A stretch of DNA of 64,000 nucleotides from assembly GCF_003177035.1 (NCBI RefSeq), contig NZ_CP029488.1, positions 3,912,501 to 3,976,500 of the forward strand, read 5' to 3'. The number at the start of each line of letters is the position of its first letter. Positions within the stretch are counted from its first letter, which is position 1. Below are positions 53,689-63,015 of the stretch, one piece after another. The translations under genes and the position numbers were made by a program. This DNA is from Salinisphaera sp. LB1 (GTDB lineage: Bacteria > Pseudomonadota > Gammaproteobacteria > Nevskiales > Salinisphaeraceae). The notes under the pieces were generated by a model. That model ran no database searches, was not told the DNA's origin, and saw only the letters and a list, made by a program, of their open reading frames with translations.

Positions 53689-53856
53689 CTCTGTCCTGGC
53701 ACCTGAGAGATTCGCCCCGTCGGTGAACCGCCTTGGCGGTTGCTCTCCAGAGTCGATCGTGGCCGGCATGCCGGCCCACGCGTGGTCCTGTGGCCTGAGC
53801 GTTTCCGGGCGGAATTGCGCCTTCGGCGGCGGGCGTGCCCGCTCTCTCCCACGCGT
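53689..53856 (-). ncRNA. Tandem glycine riboswitch upstream of gcvT
   Basis: Two consecutive glycine aptamers on the minus strand. Aptamer I (53778-53856): P1 arms ACGCGTGG/CCACGCGT, GGGAGAG opening, GCCGAAGGCGCAA, CGCTCAGGC. Aptamer II (53689-53752): CTCTGGAGAGCAACCGCC, CACCGACGGGGCGAA, CTCTCAGGTGCCAGGACAGAG. These conserved blocks are the Rfam glycine-type consensus. The inter-aptamer linker carries a 16-nt perfect palindrome (53761-53776, GGCCGGCATGCCGGCC). Located 62 bp before gcvT. Confidence 0.95.
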
Positions 53857-53958
53857 TTTGCGATCGAGTACCGAACTATACCGGGCGCGCCGGGCCAAGC
53901 CAAATGGCGCGACTCGAGCCCGTTGCCGTTTTGCGCGGCAGCGCGCCGGCGGCCCGCG

Positions 53959-55161
53959 CTAGCGCAACAACGGCGCCCCATCGGGGGAAAGCCCCGCGGC
54001 CTGGCTGATCATGATCCGGCGGATCGGGGCCAGCCGCGAAGCGCCGCCGATAGCCAGTCCGCGCAACACACGCAACAACGGGTTGCGGCTGCCGTAGAGC
54101 CGTTTCAGGCCATCGGTAGCGGCCAGCATCATCATGTTGTCGCCCATGCGCGCGCGCTGATAACGCTTGAGATAGCGCAATTCGCCGGCGTCCGCCCCGG
54201 CGGTGCGGCCCGCCTCGAGTGCGGCCACCAGCTCGGCGACGTCCAGCAGCCCCAGATTCACCCCCTGTCCGGCCATGGGGTGGACAACGTGCGCGGCGTC
54301 GCCAGCGATCGCCACGCGCGGTTGTACGTATTCGCGCGCATGCATCAGCTTGAGCGGGAACGCCGCGCGCGGGCCCATGTGCTCGATGCGCCCGAGCGCG
54401 CCGCCGCTGGCCTCGGTCAGCCGGCGACAGAATTCGTCATGATCGAGCGCAGCCAATTCATCCGCCAGCGCTTCATCGGCATGCCAGGCCAGCGAGCACC
54501 GGCCATCCGACAACGGCAAAAACGCCACCGGGCCGGTTTCGGTGAAACGCTGCCAGGCGATATGCCGGTGGTGGTGCGCGGTCGTGACCGTGCCGACCGT
54601 ACAACGCTGGCCGTACGCCCATCCCGTGGTCGCGATGCCGGCGGCTTCGCGCACCGGCGAATTCGCCCCTTCGGCTCCGACCACCAGGGCCGCGCTGATC
54701 TCCTGTTCATCATCGAGCGTCAACCGCGCGGCGTTGTCGTCGACTGCCAGCGCGGCGAGGCGGGCCGGGCAATAGACATCGACATGCTCGAACGCCTGCC
54801 AGGCGGCATCGACCACCAGCGCATTCTCGACGATGTGCCCGAGCTCGGGCAGGCCGACCGCGGTATTCTCGAGAAACAGCTCGTCATCGCCACCCGCCTG
54901 CCAGACCTTCATGCCGGTGAAGGCACAGATTCGCTTCGCCGGCACGCGCTCCCAGAGACCGAGATTGTCCAGCACCCGCCGCGGCCCCGGCGCGATCGCC
55001 GATTGCCGCAGCTCGTAATCGGCTTCCGGGTCGAGCGGCTTGGGCTGCCTGGCCTCGATCAGGGCGACGTGGAAATCGGCGTCGGACAGTGCGACGGCGA
55101 GCACCGCGCCCACCATGCCGCCGCCGACAATAGCGACATCGTAACGAGGGCCTGTGGTCAT
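53959..55161 (-). CDS. ubiI: UbiH/UbiF/UbiI-family flavin hydroxylase
   Basis: 400 residues. FAD-dependent aromatic hydroxylase of ubiquinone biosynthesis. N-terminal dinucleotide motif VAIVGGGMVGAVLAVAL, middle VGAEGANSPVREAAGI (DG-type motif as EG), and GDAAHVVHPMAGQGVNLGLLD. The position after ubiH and before gcvT matches E. coli ubiI (visC), a C5-hydroxylase; by sequence alone UbiF cannot be excluded. Overlaps ubiH by 4 nt. Confidence 0.87.
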   Translation of the reverse strand: MTTGPRYDVAIVGGGMVGAVLAVALSDADFHVALIEARQPKPLDPEADYELRQSAIAPGPRRVLDNLGLWERVPAKRICAFTGMKVWQAGGDDELFLENTAVGLPELGHIVENALVVDAAWQAFEHVDVYCPARLAALAVDDNAARLTLDDEQEISAALVVGAEGANSPVREAAGIATTGWAYGQRCTVGTVTTAHHHRHIAWQRFTETGPVAFLPLSDGRCSLAWHADEALADELAALDHDEFCRRLTEASGGALGRIEHMGPRAAFPLKLMHAREYVQPRVAIAGDAAHVVHPMAGQGVNLGLLDVAELVAALEAGRTAGADAGELRYLKRYQRARMGDNMMMLAATDGLKRLYGSRNPLLRVLRGLAIGGASRLAPIRRIMISQAAGLSPDGAPLLR

Positions 55162-56402
55162 AAGTTCATCCTGCGGTCGGAGCGGCGCATTGCGGTGTCA
55201 TCGAGCAGCGCCAGCCCCATGCTGCGCCGCGCCATGCCGCCGCGCACGCCCGGCGCCAGCGACAAACCGAACAAGCCGGCGCCGCGCACATGACCGAGGC
55301 CCGGCACGCGATTGGAAAACAGGCGCACGATACGGTCGGTGAAATTGGCCACGCGGTGTTGATCCGGTCGCCGGCTTTCGGCCCAGGCCGCCAGATGATC
55401 GGCGTCGCCCGGATCGAACGCGGCACCGTCGAGCTGCTGGTGCTCGCGCAGGGCCGCCGCCACGCCCAGCGCATCCCGCATCGCTAGATTGAAGCCCTGG
55501 GCCGCGGCCGGGTGCAGCGCGTGGCCGGCATTGCCGATCAACGCGGCACGATGCGACCAGGCCCGGTCGCAGAGCACGCGCGCCAACGGATAGGCGCCGC
55601 GCGGCCCGGCCAGCGTCAACCGGCCCAGGCGATCGCCGAAACGCGCCTGCAACTCGGCGGTGAAATCGTCGTCGCCCGAATCCAGCAACCGCCGCGCCTC
55701 GTCGGTCGGCACGGTCCAGACCACGGCCGCCGTGTCATGCACGAACGGCAACAGCGCCACCGGCCCATCCGGGGTGAAACGCTCGTAGGCACAACCGGCC
55801 AGCGAGCGTTCGGTGCGGGCCTTGGTGATGATCGCGGACTGGCCATAGTCGTCGACCGTGGCCCCGATACCGAGCGCCGAGCGCACTTTCGAGTGGGTGC
55901 CGTCGGCGCCGATCACCAACCGCGTGGTCAGACGGCGTTTGCCCTCGCCTTCGGTCAGTGTGAGTTCAACCGCCGCGTCGCCCTGATACGCCAGCGACTC
56001 GAAGGCCGCGGGCGCGATCGTATCCACATGATCCATGTCGGCCAGCCGCTCGCGCAGGGCACCGATCATGGTGAGATTGGGCACCACATAGCCGAGCGCG
56101 GGCAGGCCGTACTCGGCCGCGTCGACCGTGACGCGGCCGAAATGCCCGGCCTGCGAGACATGCAGGCGCTCGATCGCGGCCGCGTCCTCGGCCATCGCCG
56201 ACCACAGCCCGAGCTCGTCGAACATGGCGCGCGTGCCCCAGGCGAGTGCCGTGGTGCGCGCCTTCATGTTCTCGTCGGCCGGCGCATCGAAGGCCACCGC
56301 TTCGATCAGCGCGATGCGCAGCCCGCTGCCGGACAGCGCGCACGCCAAGCTGGCACCGGCCAGGCCGCCGCCCACCACCGCAATGTCGTAATCGGCGCTC
56401 AC
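55158..56402 (-). CDS. ubiH: 2-octaprenyl-6-methoxyphenyl hydroxylase UbiH
   Basis: 414 residues from a GTG at 56402 that overlaps the pepP stop (GTGA). FAD motif IAVVGGGLAGASLACAL, VIGADGTHSKVRSALGI (DG motif), and the UbiH-type GNAGHALHPAAAQGFNLAMRD. Hydroxylates the ubiquinone ring. Neighbour order ygfB-pepP-ubiH-ubiI is as in E. coli, which supports the assignment. Confidence 0.92.
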   Translation of the reverse strand: MSADYDIAVVGGGLAGASLACALSGSGLRIALIEAVAFDAPADENMKARTTALAWGTRAMFDELGLWSAMAEDAAAIERLHVSQAGHFGRVTVDAAEYGLPALGYVVPNLTMIGALRERLADMDHVDTIAPAAFESLAYQGDAAVELTLTEGEGKRRLTTRLVIGADGTHSKVRSALGIGATVDDYGQSAIITKARTERSLAGCAYERFTPDGPVALLPFVHDTAAVVWTVPTDEARRLLDSGDDDFTAELQARFGDRLGRLTLAGPRGAYPLARVLCDRAWSHRAALIGNAGHALHPAAAQGFNLAMRDALGVAAALREHQQLDGAAFDPGDADHLAAWAESRRPDQHRVANFTDRIVRLFSNRVPGLGHVRGAGLFGLSLAPGVRGGMARRSMGLALLDDTAMRRSDRRMNL

Positions 56403-57739
56403 GCGTTTTCGCTCATGAGCGCCTCGATGGCCGCCGGCGCCTTGGGCACGGCCGAGGTCATGATCTCCGGAGCGCCATCGGTGATCACGATATCGTCCTC
56501 CACCCGGATGCCGATGCCCCAATAGCGCGGGTCCGCGCCGTCGGCGCCCGGCGGGATATACAAGCCCGGCTCGATCGTGAGCACCATGCCGGGTTCGAGC
56601 GCGCGCCACTCGCCGTCCTGCTTGTACGCGCCCACGTCGTGCACATCCATGCCGAGCCAATGGCTCGTGCCGTGCATGAAGAACGTCTTGTAGCGCTCGT
56701 CGGCGATCACCGATTCGCGATCGCCGGTGACGAAACCCAGTTCGAGCAGACCGTCGACCAGAGTCTCGAGCGCGGCCTGGTGCGGTGCGTTGGCCTTCGC
56801 CCCGGCACGGCAGGCCGCGATCGCGGCTTCGTTGGCGGCCAGCACGATGTCGTAGACCTCGCGCTGGGTGTCGGTGAAACGGCCGTTGGCCGGGAAGGTA
56901 CGCGTGATATCGCCGGCATAGCCGCGGTACTCGGCGCCCGAATCGATCAGCACCAGATCGCCGTCGGCGAGCGCCGATGCATTTTCCACATAATGCAGCA
57001 CACAGGCATTGGCCCCCGCCCCAACGATGGTCGGATACGCCCAGTGCATGCCGTCGAGGCCGTAAATGTAATGCAGCGTGGCCTCGAGCTGATATTCGTA
57101 CACACCCGGTTCGGCCGCACGCATGGCCGCGCAATGCCCCGCGGCCGACGTCGAGGCGGCCTGGCGCATCAAGGCCAGCTCGGTCGGCGACTTACGCAAC
57201 CGCATTTCATGCACCACGCTATTGAGCGAGATGATGTGCTCAGGTGGCGCCGCATGCCGGCCGCGCGAACGCAGATCGTTCAGCCGTGCGAGCAGGCGCT
57301 GTTCGAACTCGGGATGGATGCCCTGGGTCATATACAGGTACTTACGAGTCGAGAGCATATCGCCGATGCGCGCATCGAATTCCTCGATCGGAAAGGCCTG
57401 ATCGGCGCCGAACCGCGCCATCGCTCCCTCGGTGCCGGCGCGATGGCCGATCCAGGTCTCGGCCGCCGGATCGCGCTCGCGACAGAACAGCACGTACTCG
57501 CCGTCTTCGCGCCCAGGCGCGATCACCGCGATCGCACAAGGCTCGCCGAAGCCGGTCAGATAGCGAAAATCGCTGTTCGGCCGATACGGATAGTCGACGT
57601 CGTTGTTGCGATTGCGCTCGGGCGTGGCGGCAATGACCGCGATGCCAGAGGCGCCGATCTCGCGCGCCAACGCGGCGCGGCGCTCGGCATGATCGGACGG
57701 GTCGTCGGCGTGATTCAGATGGGACGGGTCGGCAATCAA
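56399..57739 (-). CDS. pepP: Xaa-Pro aminopeptidase
   Basis: 446-residue metallo-aminopeptidase P that removes N-terminal residues before proline. N-terminal domain RNRNNDVDYPYRPNSDFRYLTGF. Pita-bread catalytic domain with metal ligands in LIDSGAEYRGYAGDITRTFP (two Asp), HGTSHWLGMDVHDVG (His), and PGMVLTIEPGLYIP (Glu), plus a final Glu. Its start overlaps the ygfB stop. Length fits PepP (about 440). Confidence 0.96.
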   Translation of the reverse strand: MIADPSHLNHADDPSDHAERRAALAREIGASGIAVIAATPERNRNNDVDYPYRPNSDFRYLTGFGEPCAIAVIAPGREDGEYVLFCRERDPAAETWIGHRAGTEGAMARFGADQAFPIEEFDARIGDMLSTRKYLYMTQGIHPEFEQRLLARLNDLRSRGRHAAPPEHIISLNSVVHEMRLRKSPTELALMRQAASTSAAGHCAAMRAAEPGVYEYQLEATLHYIYGLDGMHWAYPTIVGAGANACVLHYVENASALADGDLVLIDSGAEYRGYAGDITRTFPANGRFTDTQREVYDIVLAANEAAIAACRAGAKANAPHQAALETLVDGLLELGFVTGDRESVIADERYKTFFMHGTSHWLGMDVHDVGAYKQDGEWRALEPGMVLTIEPGLYIPPGADGADPRYWGIGIRVEDDIVITDGAPEIMTSAVPKAPAAIEALMSENA

Positions 57740-58281
57740 TGCAGCGTCTCCCGGGTTTCGGGGCCTTCCCGCCGAGGCTGAAGTTCGAGAAAGATCATCT
57801 GCACGCCGACGCGCACGTACTCCACCAGCTCGGCGTAGTCGGCTTCGGCGCTGTCGGCATCCTCTTCGGCGGTGAGCTCGGCCTTCGACAGTTCGGTGAG
57901 ATCGGTCACGATCTCGCGGACTTCATCCGACAACTGATCCGGATCGAAGCGACCGCGATAGCTCAGGCCGAAAAGAAAGCCCGAACACCAGCGCGCGAGC
58001 GCGTTGACGCGACGATCCAGCGAATGCTCGTCGTCGTCAGGCAATAGCGGCGTGAAGCTCAGGTCGGGATCGAACAGCCCTTCGAGCGTCATCTCGCGCA
58101 GGGCCTCGAGCGCGGCGGTCAGATTTTCGGCCTCGACATCGTCCACGGCCGCCGCCGGCGGCTGCTCGTTGTCGATGCACAACATGCCGGTCAGCGTGCC
58201 GTGAGTCTCGCCGGGTGTTTGCACCGAGCCGGCTTGTTTGAGCCCGTGATCGAGGGCCATGAAGATATCGGACTGACTCAT
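57736..58281 (-). CDS. ygfB: UPF0149 family protein YgfB
   Basis: 181 residues, the all-helical YgfB/YecA family of uncertain biochemical role. Recognisable blocks: ETHGTLTGMLCI, FTPLLPDDDEHSLDRRVNALARWCSGFLFGL, and YAELVEYVRVGVQMIFLEL. First gene of the ygfB-pepP-ubiH-ubiI run, with overlapping or near-overlapping genes. Confidence 0.92.
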   Translation of the reverse strand: MSQSDIFMALDHGLKQAGSVQTPGETHGTLTGMLCIDNEQPPAAAVDDVEAENLTAALEALREMTLEGLFDPDLSFTPLLPDDDEHSLDRRVNALARWCSGFLFGLSYRGRFDPDQLSDEVREIVTDLTELSKAELTAEEDADSAEADYAELVEYVRVGVQMIFLELQPRREGPETRETLH

Positions 58282-58383
58282 GTCGGACCTTTGCGTTAAA
58301 GCGACTTCATGGTAGCAAAGCCCGGGCCCCGATTGCGCCAGGCACCGGCCGCGCCGGGCGGTGCCGTCCGGCCCGCGCGCGCA

Positions 58384-58782
58384 TCAATCGACCGGCCGGC
58401 CGCAGAGTGCCTCCGGATCATGCTCGTCCTGCGCGTCATCGTGCGCGACCGAACCCATGCGAAGACTGCCGTCGGCGCAGTGCACAATCCGCGCCTTGTG
58501 GCTCGTCTGGCTGGAGGCTGAGCCCGGATCGGCCGACTGCGCACCGGCCGCGCGGGCCTGTCGGCGTTGCGGGCCACTGCTCTGTTTCGGCCCGGCGGCG
58601 CCGCTCGTTGCCTGCGCGTCCGGCGGCGCACCGGGCGATTCGGGCACGGGATGTGGAATCACCTTACCGGTCTGCGGATCAAGATAAATCGTCTGACCGG
58701 AGTCGGCGGCCGCCGCCGCGCCACTGGCCACGGCCAGAGCCGCAACGATTGAGCCGGAAATACACAACTGCTTGATCGACAT
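58384..58782 (-). CDS. Small exported protein of unknown function
   Basis: 132 residues from ATG 58782. N-terminal signal peptide (MSIKQLCISGSIVAALAVASGAAAAADS, cleavage expected after AAA). The mature part starts GQTIYLDPQTGKVIPHP, is then Pro/Ala/Gln/Ser-rich and disordered, and ends with a Cys-containing ARIVHCADGSLRMGS.. DPEALCGRPVD (two Cys, possible disulfide). I recognise no family. Upstream Met codons give longer versions without a better signal. Confidence 0.65.
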   Translation of the reverse strand: MSIKQLCISGSIVAALAVASGAAAAADSGQTIYLDPQTGKVIPHPVPESPGAPPDAQATSGAAGPKQSSGPQRRQARAAGAQSADPGSASSQTSHKARIVHCADGSLRMGSVAHDDAQDEHDPEALCGRPVD

Positions 58783-58920
58783 GACGGATATCGCATCGTT
58801 GATGAGACGGCCCATCGTATCCCGCTGCCCGGCACACTGCTGTAACACGCCGCTTGTCTGCGCGCGCCCGTATCATCGCGGTATGCTGCCACCCTCAAGC
58901 CCGCCTCGCGACAACTGCCC

Positions 58921-60084
58921 ATGGCCGTATTGAACTGGCGCGACACCCTCGAAGAACTCGTCGCCGAGCCCACCATCAGCAGCGATGACCCGACACTGGA
59001 TCGTGGCAATCGCCGCGCGGCCGAGATGCTGGCCGCCCGGCTCGACCACGCCGGCTTCGACTGCGACATCCGCCCGATCGGCGAGCGCGATGACAAGGTC
59101 AACCTGATCGCCCGCCTCGGCCCGCCCGGGCACGGTTCCGAATCCGGCCTGGTGTTCGCCGGGCATATCGACACCGTGCCCTACGACGACACCGGCTGGG
59201 ATTCGGACCCGTTCACGCTCAGCGAGCGCGACAATCGGCTCTACGGCCTCGGCACGACCGACATGAAAGGCTTCGTCGCATTGGCGGCCGGCGTGGCCGC
59301 CGAGTACGCCGGGCATACGCTCGAAGCCCCGTTGTCGCTGGTGCTTACCGCCGACGAGGAATGCGGCATGGACGGCGCCCGGGCGCTGGCCGATACGGGC
59401 ATCGCCGCCGGGCGCTACTGTGTGATCGGCGAGCCGACGTCCCTGGTGCCGATCCGGCAGCACAAGGGCATCTTCATGGAGACCATCGAGACCGTCGGTG
59501 CCTCGGGCCACTCCAGCAATCCAGCCTACGGGGCCAACGCCATCGAGGCCATGCACACCGCGATCGGCGCGATTCGCGCGCTGCGCGATGAACTGGCCGA
59601 ACGCGCCCCGGCCAAGGAATTCCCGGTGCCGCATGCCACCCTGAATCTGGGCACCGTACGCGGCGGCGACGCGGCCAACCGCATCCCGGCGCGTTGCCGG
59701 CTGGATATCGATCTGCGTTTTCTGCCAGGGGACTCGATCAACGACCTGCGCGAAGCCCTGCGCAGCCGGGTTCGCGCCGCTCTCGCACCAAGCGATTGCT
59801 CGGTACGCTTCTCGGCCCTGTTCGCCGGCACGCCGGCACTGGAGACACCGCCCGATTCGCCGATCGTGACGGCCTGCGAGGAATTGACCGGCCACGAGGC
59901 CACGGCAGTGGATTTCGGCACCGAAGGCGCGTTCTACCATGCCATCGGCATGGACACGGTCATCCTCGGGCCGGGCGATATCGCCCTCGCCCATCAGCCG
60001 AACGAATATCTGGCCCTGTCGCGCATCGCCCCGATGCAGTCGATTCTGCGTGAACTGGTGCATCGGTTCTGTCGGCCCGCCTGA
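58921..60084 (+). CDS. argE: N-acetylornithine deacetylase
   Basis: 387 residues, M20 metallopeptidase-like. Releases ornithine and acetate from N2-acetylornithine. Metal/catalytic motifs: GHIDTVPYDDTGWDSDPF, LYGLGTTDMKGFV (bridging Asp), ADEECGMDGARAL (Glu-Glu), GEPTSLVPIRQHKG, and later a metal His in the closing domain. ATG 58921; argA follows after 51 bp, so the two probably form an arginine unit. DapE is the alternative, but the argA context decides for ArgE. Confidence 0.93.
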   Translation: MAVLNWRDTLEELVAEPTISSDDPTLDRGNRRAAEMLAARLDHAGFDCDIRPIGERDDKVNLIARLGPPGHGSESGLVFAGHIDTVPYDDTGWDSDPFTLSERDNRLYGLGTTDMKGFVALAAGVAAEYAGHTLEAPLSLVLTADEECGMDGARALADTGIAAGRYCVIGEPTSLVPIRQHKGIFMETIETVGASGHSSNPAYGANAIEAMHTAIGAIRALRDELAERAPAKEFPVPHATLNLGTVRGGDAANRIPARCRLDIDLRFLPGDSINDLREALRSRVRAALAPSDCSVRFSALFAGTPALETPPDSPIVTACEELTGHEATAVDFGTEGAFYHAIGMDTVILGPGDIALAHQPNEYLALSRIAPMQSILRELVHRFCRPA

Positions 60085-60135
60085 CCGACCGGCCGGCGCT
60101 CGCCCGGACCCTGTGTTTTTTGCTCTAATGCCGCG

Positions 60136-61491
60136 ATGCCTGCCAGCCGTAACAATAATCCGCTAGCGATCGACCAGAACGCCATGGTCGCCGCCCTGCG
60201 CGCATCCGCGCCGTATGTGCATGCGCACCGCGGTCGCACGTTCGTGATCCACCTGCCCGGCGAGGCGGCCGCATCGCCGCGTTTCGTCGACCTGATCTAC
60301 GACGTCGCCCTGCTCGCCAGCCTGGGCGTACGCCTGGTCATCATATTCGGGGCGCGCCCGCAGATCGACGCAGCGCTGGCTTCGGCCGGCCTGACACCGC
60401 GTTTGTCGCATGGTGTACGGGTCACCGACGCCGACGCCCTGGTCTGCGTACGCCAGGCGGTGGGCAGTCTGCAGATGGCCTACGAGGCGCATCTGTCCAC
60501 CAGCCTGGCGAGCACGCCCATGGGCGGCGCCCGTATCTCGACCGCCAGCGGCAATCTGGTCACCGCCCGGCCGATGGGCGTGGTCGACGGCGTCGATCAT
60601 GGCCATACCGGCGAGGTGCGGCGAATCGACAGCGCGAGCATCAACGCCCATCTGGCACGTGGTCACATCGTGCTGCTGTCGTGCATCGGCTATTCGCCGT
60701 CGGGCGAGATATTCAATCTCGTCACCGAGGACGTGGCCGGCGCCACCGCGACCGCGCTTGCCGCTGACAAGTTCGTCCTGATGCACCCCGGCGCAGCCAT
60801 GCATGCCCGCTTCGCCGAATCCTCGCCGGGCCTGACCGTGGACGCGGCGCGCGCCATGCTCACGGCCGACAACGCCGACCTCGCCGCGGCGGACCGGGCC
60901 CGTCTGGAAGCGGCCATCCGGGCATGCGAGGCCGGCGTCGAGCGCAGCCACCTGGTGAGTTTCGACACCGACGGCGCGCTGCTGCGCGAGCTGTATTCGC
61001 GCGACGGGCTCGGCACCATGGTCGCCGCCGATACCTACGACGCGGTGCGCACCGCCACGCCCGAGGACCTGGGTGGCGTGCTCGCGCTGATCGAGCCGCT
61101 GGCCGAGGCCGGCCTGCTGGTGCCGCGCTCGCGCGAGGCGATCGAGCTGGACATCGAGCGTTACGTGGTCATGGCTCGCGACGGGCTGATCACGGCCTGC
61201 TGTGCGCTCATGCCCTATCCCGAGGAAGCGGTCGGCGAACTGGCCTGCGTGGCCGTTCATCCGGCCTATCGCGGCGGCAACCGCGCCGCCATCCTGCTGG
61301 CCGAGATCGAAAAACGCGCCCGCGCGGCCGGACTCACCCACCTGTTCGTGCTCACTACGCGCGCGCCGCACTGGTTCGTCGAGCACGGCTTCGAGCCTTC
61401 GAGCATCGAGGCGCTGCCGCTGGCCAAGCGCGCGCTATACAACTATCAACGCAATTCAGCGGTTCTGATCAAGCCGCTGGTCGCGGTCTGA
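60136..61491 (+). CDS. argA: N-acetylglutamate synthase
   Basis: 451 residues. N-terminal amino-acid-kinase-like domain (about 20-300: TFVIHLPGEAAAS, VRLVIIFGARPQID, SHGVRVTDADAL) fused to a C-terminal GNAT domain (about 305-450: VVMARDGLITACCALMPYP, ACVAVHPAYRGGNRAAILLAEIE, APHWFVEHGFEPSSI). This AAK-GNAT fusion is the classical ArgA of Gammaproteobacteria and is the arginine-inhibited first step. ATG 60136. Confidence 0.96.
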   Translation: MPASRNNNPLAIDQNAMVAALRASAPYVHAHRGRTFVIHLPGEAAASPRFVDLIYDVALLASLGVRLVIIFGARPQIDAALASAGLTPRLSHGVRVTDADALVCVRQAVGSLQMAYEAHLSTSLASTPMGGARISTASGNLVTARPMGVVDGVDHGHTGEVRRIDSASINAHLARGHIVLLSCIGYSPSGEIFNLVTEDVAGATATALAADKFVLMHPGAAMHARFAESSPGLTVDAARAMLTADNADLAAADRARLEAAIRACEAGVERSHLVSFDTDGALLRELYSRDGLGTMVAADTYDAVRTATPEDLGGVLALIEPLAEAGLLVPRSREAIELDIERYVVMARDGLITACCALMPYPEEAVGELACVAVHPAYRGGNRAAILLAEIEKRARAAGLTHLFVLTTRAPHWFVEHGFEPSSIEALPLAKRALYNYQRNSAVLIKPLVAV

Positions 61492-61499
61492 GCGGCGCG

Positions 61500-62246
61500 G
61501 TGGCGCGCGCAAGGCATGTGCCCCGGGTTTATCTGGCCCAGGATCTGGCCGAAGGCGGCACGATTACCCTGCCCGACGACAAGCGGCACCATCTGGCAAC
61601 CGTCCTGCGGCTGGCCGCGGGCAATACGCTGGTGCTGTTCAACGGCGACGGCGCGGAATACACCGCTACCCTCACCGCGGCCGACCGCAAGCGGGCCGAG
61701 GCGCGCGTCGACCGTCGCACGACACCGCACCGCGAATCACCGCTCAAGATCACGCTGCTGCAGGCGGTCGCCCGCGGCGATCGCATGGATTTCGCCCTGG
61801 CCAAGGCCGTGGAGCTGGGCGTGACCGCGATCCAGCCGGTGTTCACTGCCCGCGGCCAGGTCAAGCTCGATGGCGCGCGGCTGGCAAAGAAACAGGGGCA
61901 TTGGCAACGCATCGTGGAATCGGCCGCCGAACAAAGCGGGCGGCTGCTCTGCCCGGAATTACACGAGGCCACCGATCTGGCCGCACAGATCGACAACCCG
62001 CCCGCCGCCGATCGTTGCCTGATGCTCGCGCCCGAGGCCGACGTCGGCCTGGCCGCGCAGACGCCGGCGACCCGCATCGCGCTGTTAATCGGCCCCGAAT
62101 CCGGCCTGTCGAACGACGAGATCAACCGCGCCGCCGCCGCCGGCTGGCAGCCGCTGGCGCTCGGGCCGCGCGTGCTGCGCACCGAAACCGCCGGCATGGC
62201 CGCACTGGCTGCGTTGCAGACGATTTGGGGCGATCTGGCGGGCTGA
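61500..62246 (+). CDS. rsmE: 16S rRNA m3U1498 methyltransferase RsmE
   Basis: 248 residues, SPOUT fold. RHHLATVLRLAAGNTLVLFNGDG (PUA-like RNA-binding part), LLQAVARGDRMDFALAKAVELGVTAIQPVFTARG, then the knotted SAM-binding region LLIGPESGLSNDEI.. LGPRVLRTETAGMAALAAL. Starts at a GTG (61500, VARARHVPRVYLAQ) 9 nt after the argA stop region; there is no ATG nearby. Methylates the N3 of U1498. Confidence 0.94.
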   Translation: MARARHVPRVYLAQDLAEGGTITLPDDKRHHLATVLRLAAGNTLVLFNGDGAEYTATLTAADRKRAEARVDRRTTPHRESPLKITLLQAVARGDRMDFALAKAVELGVTAIQPVFTARGQVKLDGARLAKKQGHWQRIVESAAEQSGRLLCPELHEATDLAAQIDNPPAADRCLMLAPEADVGLAAQTPATRIALLIGPESGLSNDEINRAAAAGWQPLALGPRVLRTETAGMAALAALQTIWGDLAG

Positions 62247-62420
62247 GTGGCATCGTTCTTCGAAGCAATCATCCACAGATTGACACCGATATACGCCGAT
62301 TTATTCGGCTCGTTTTGCTTGGCCGATGAGAAGGCCACCGCATTCGTTTGGTGCTCACGAAACGACGGCCTGTCTTCGATCTGCGTCCGTCTGCGCGCTT
62401 CTGCGGCTCACAAACTCGGC

Positions 62421-62636
62421 GGCTTCGTTCCTGGAAGCAACCTGTCCGCAGATCGACGCAGATGGACACGGCCCGCTTTCGCTTTGCCGAAATTGAAAAG
62501 CCCTTGATCTCTGTACCGGGCCCAGTGCTTCAATTCGCCTCAATTCAAATCTGTGTGAATCTGCGTACATCTGCGGATAAAAACAGATCGGCAAAGCGAA
62601 GCGAGCCGAGCCGAGCCGCGCATCATTATTCCGCGG
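62421..62636. repeat. Dispersed palindromic repeat, copy A
   Basis: About 216 bp. Starts GGCTTCGTTCCTGGAAGCA, then CTGTCCGCAGATCGACGCAGAT, an arm near GCTTTCGCTTTGCCGAA, CCCTTGATCT, CAAATCTGTGTGAATCTGCG, ATCTGCGGATAAAAACAGATC and the returning arm GGCAAAGCGAAGCGAGCC. Shares this order with copy B at 63353-63582. The stretch 62247-62420 holds further degraded copies of the same words and no gene. Confidence 0.7.
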
Positions 62637-62760
62637 GCCCAAGGGCGATCACCGCATTGGTTCGAGGGTCGTGAAACGGCGCACGGCTGTCTTAGTCTGC
62701 GGCTCGAAAAGATCGAGCTTTCGCTCCTCCGCTAAACACCCAACCCGCCGATACACGGCA

Positions 62761-63015
62761 TCAGTAGTGATATCGCAATTGCGCAATAAGAAGTGCGTCC
62801 TCGGTTACCTTGTACACGAGCCGATGTTCGTCATTGATGCGTCGAGACCCGTATCCGGACAGGCCGTGCTTGAGCGGCTCCGGTTTGCCGATACCCTCGA
62901 ACGGCGTTCGCTGAATCTCTTTGATGAGCTGATTGATGCGGCGCAGGGTCTTTTTTTCCGTTTTCTGCCAGTAGAGGTAGTCTTCCCAGGCATGCTCGGA
63001 AAAGGTGAGTTTCAT
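62761..63015 (-). CDS. yoeB: YoeB/Txe-family mRNA interferase toxin
   Basis: 84-residue RelE-superfamily toxin: MKLTFSEHAWEDYLYWQ, RINQLIKEIQRTPFEGIGKPEPLKH, LSGYGSRRINDEHRLVYKV, and a terminal LRYHY (conserved His/Tyr of YoeB). Cleaves mRNA at the ribosome A site when its antitoxin is lost. Overlaps the antitoxin stop by 4 nt. All catalytic positions appear intact. Confidence 0.95.
   Translation of the reverse strand: MKLTFSEHAWEDYLYWQKTEKKTLRRINQLIKEIQRTPFEGIGKPEPLKHGLSGYGSRRINDEHRLVYKVTEDALLIAQLRYHY

Noticed and set aside
56403-57134. Long N-terminal extension of the UbiH frame
   Set aside because: The extension overlaps pepP in another frame and looks Arg-rich and random. The GTG at 56402 with a GTGA overlap is the natural start.
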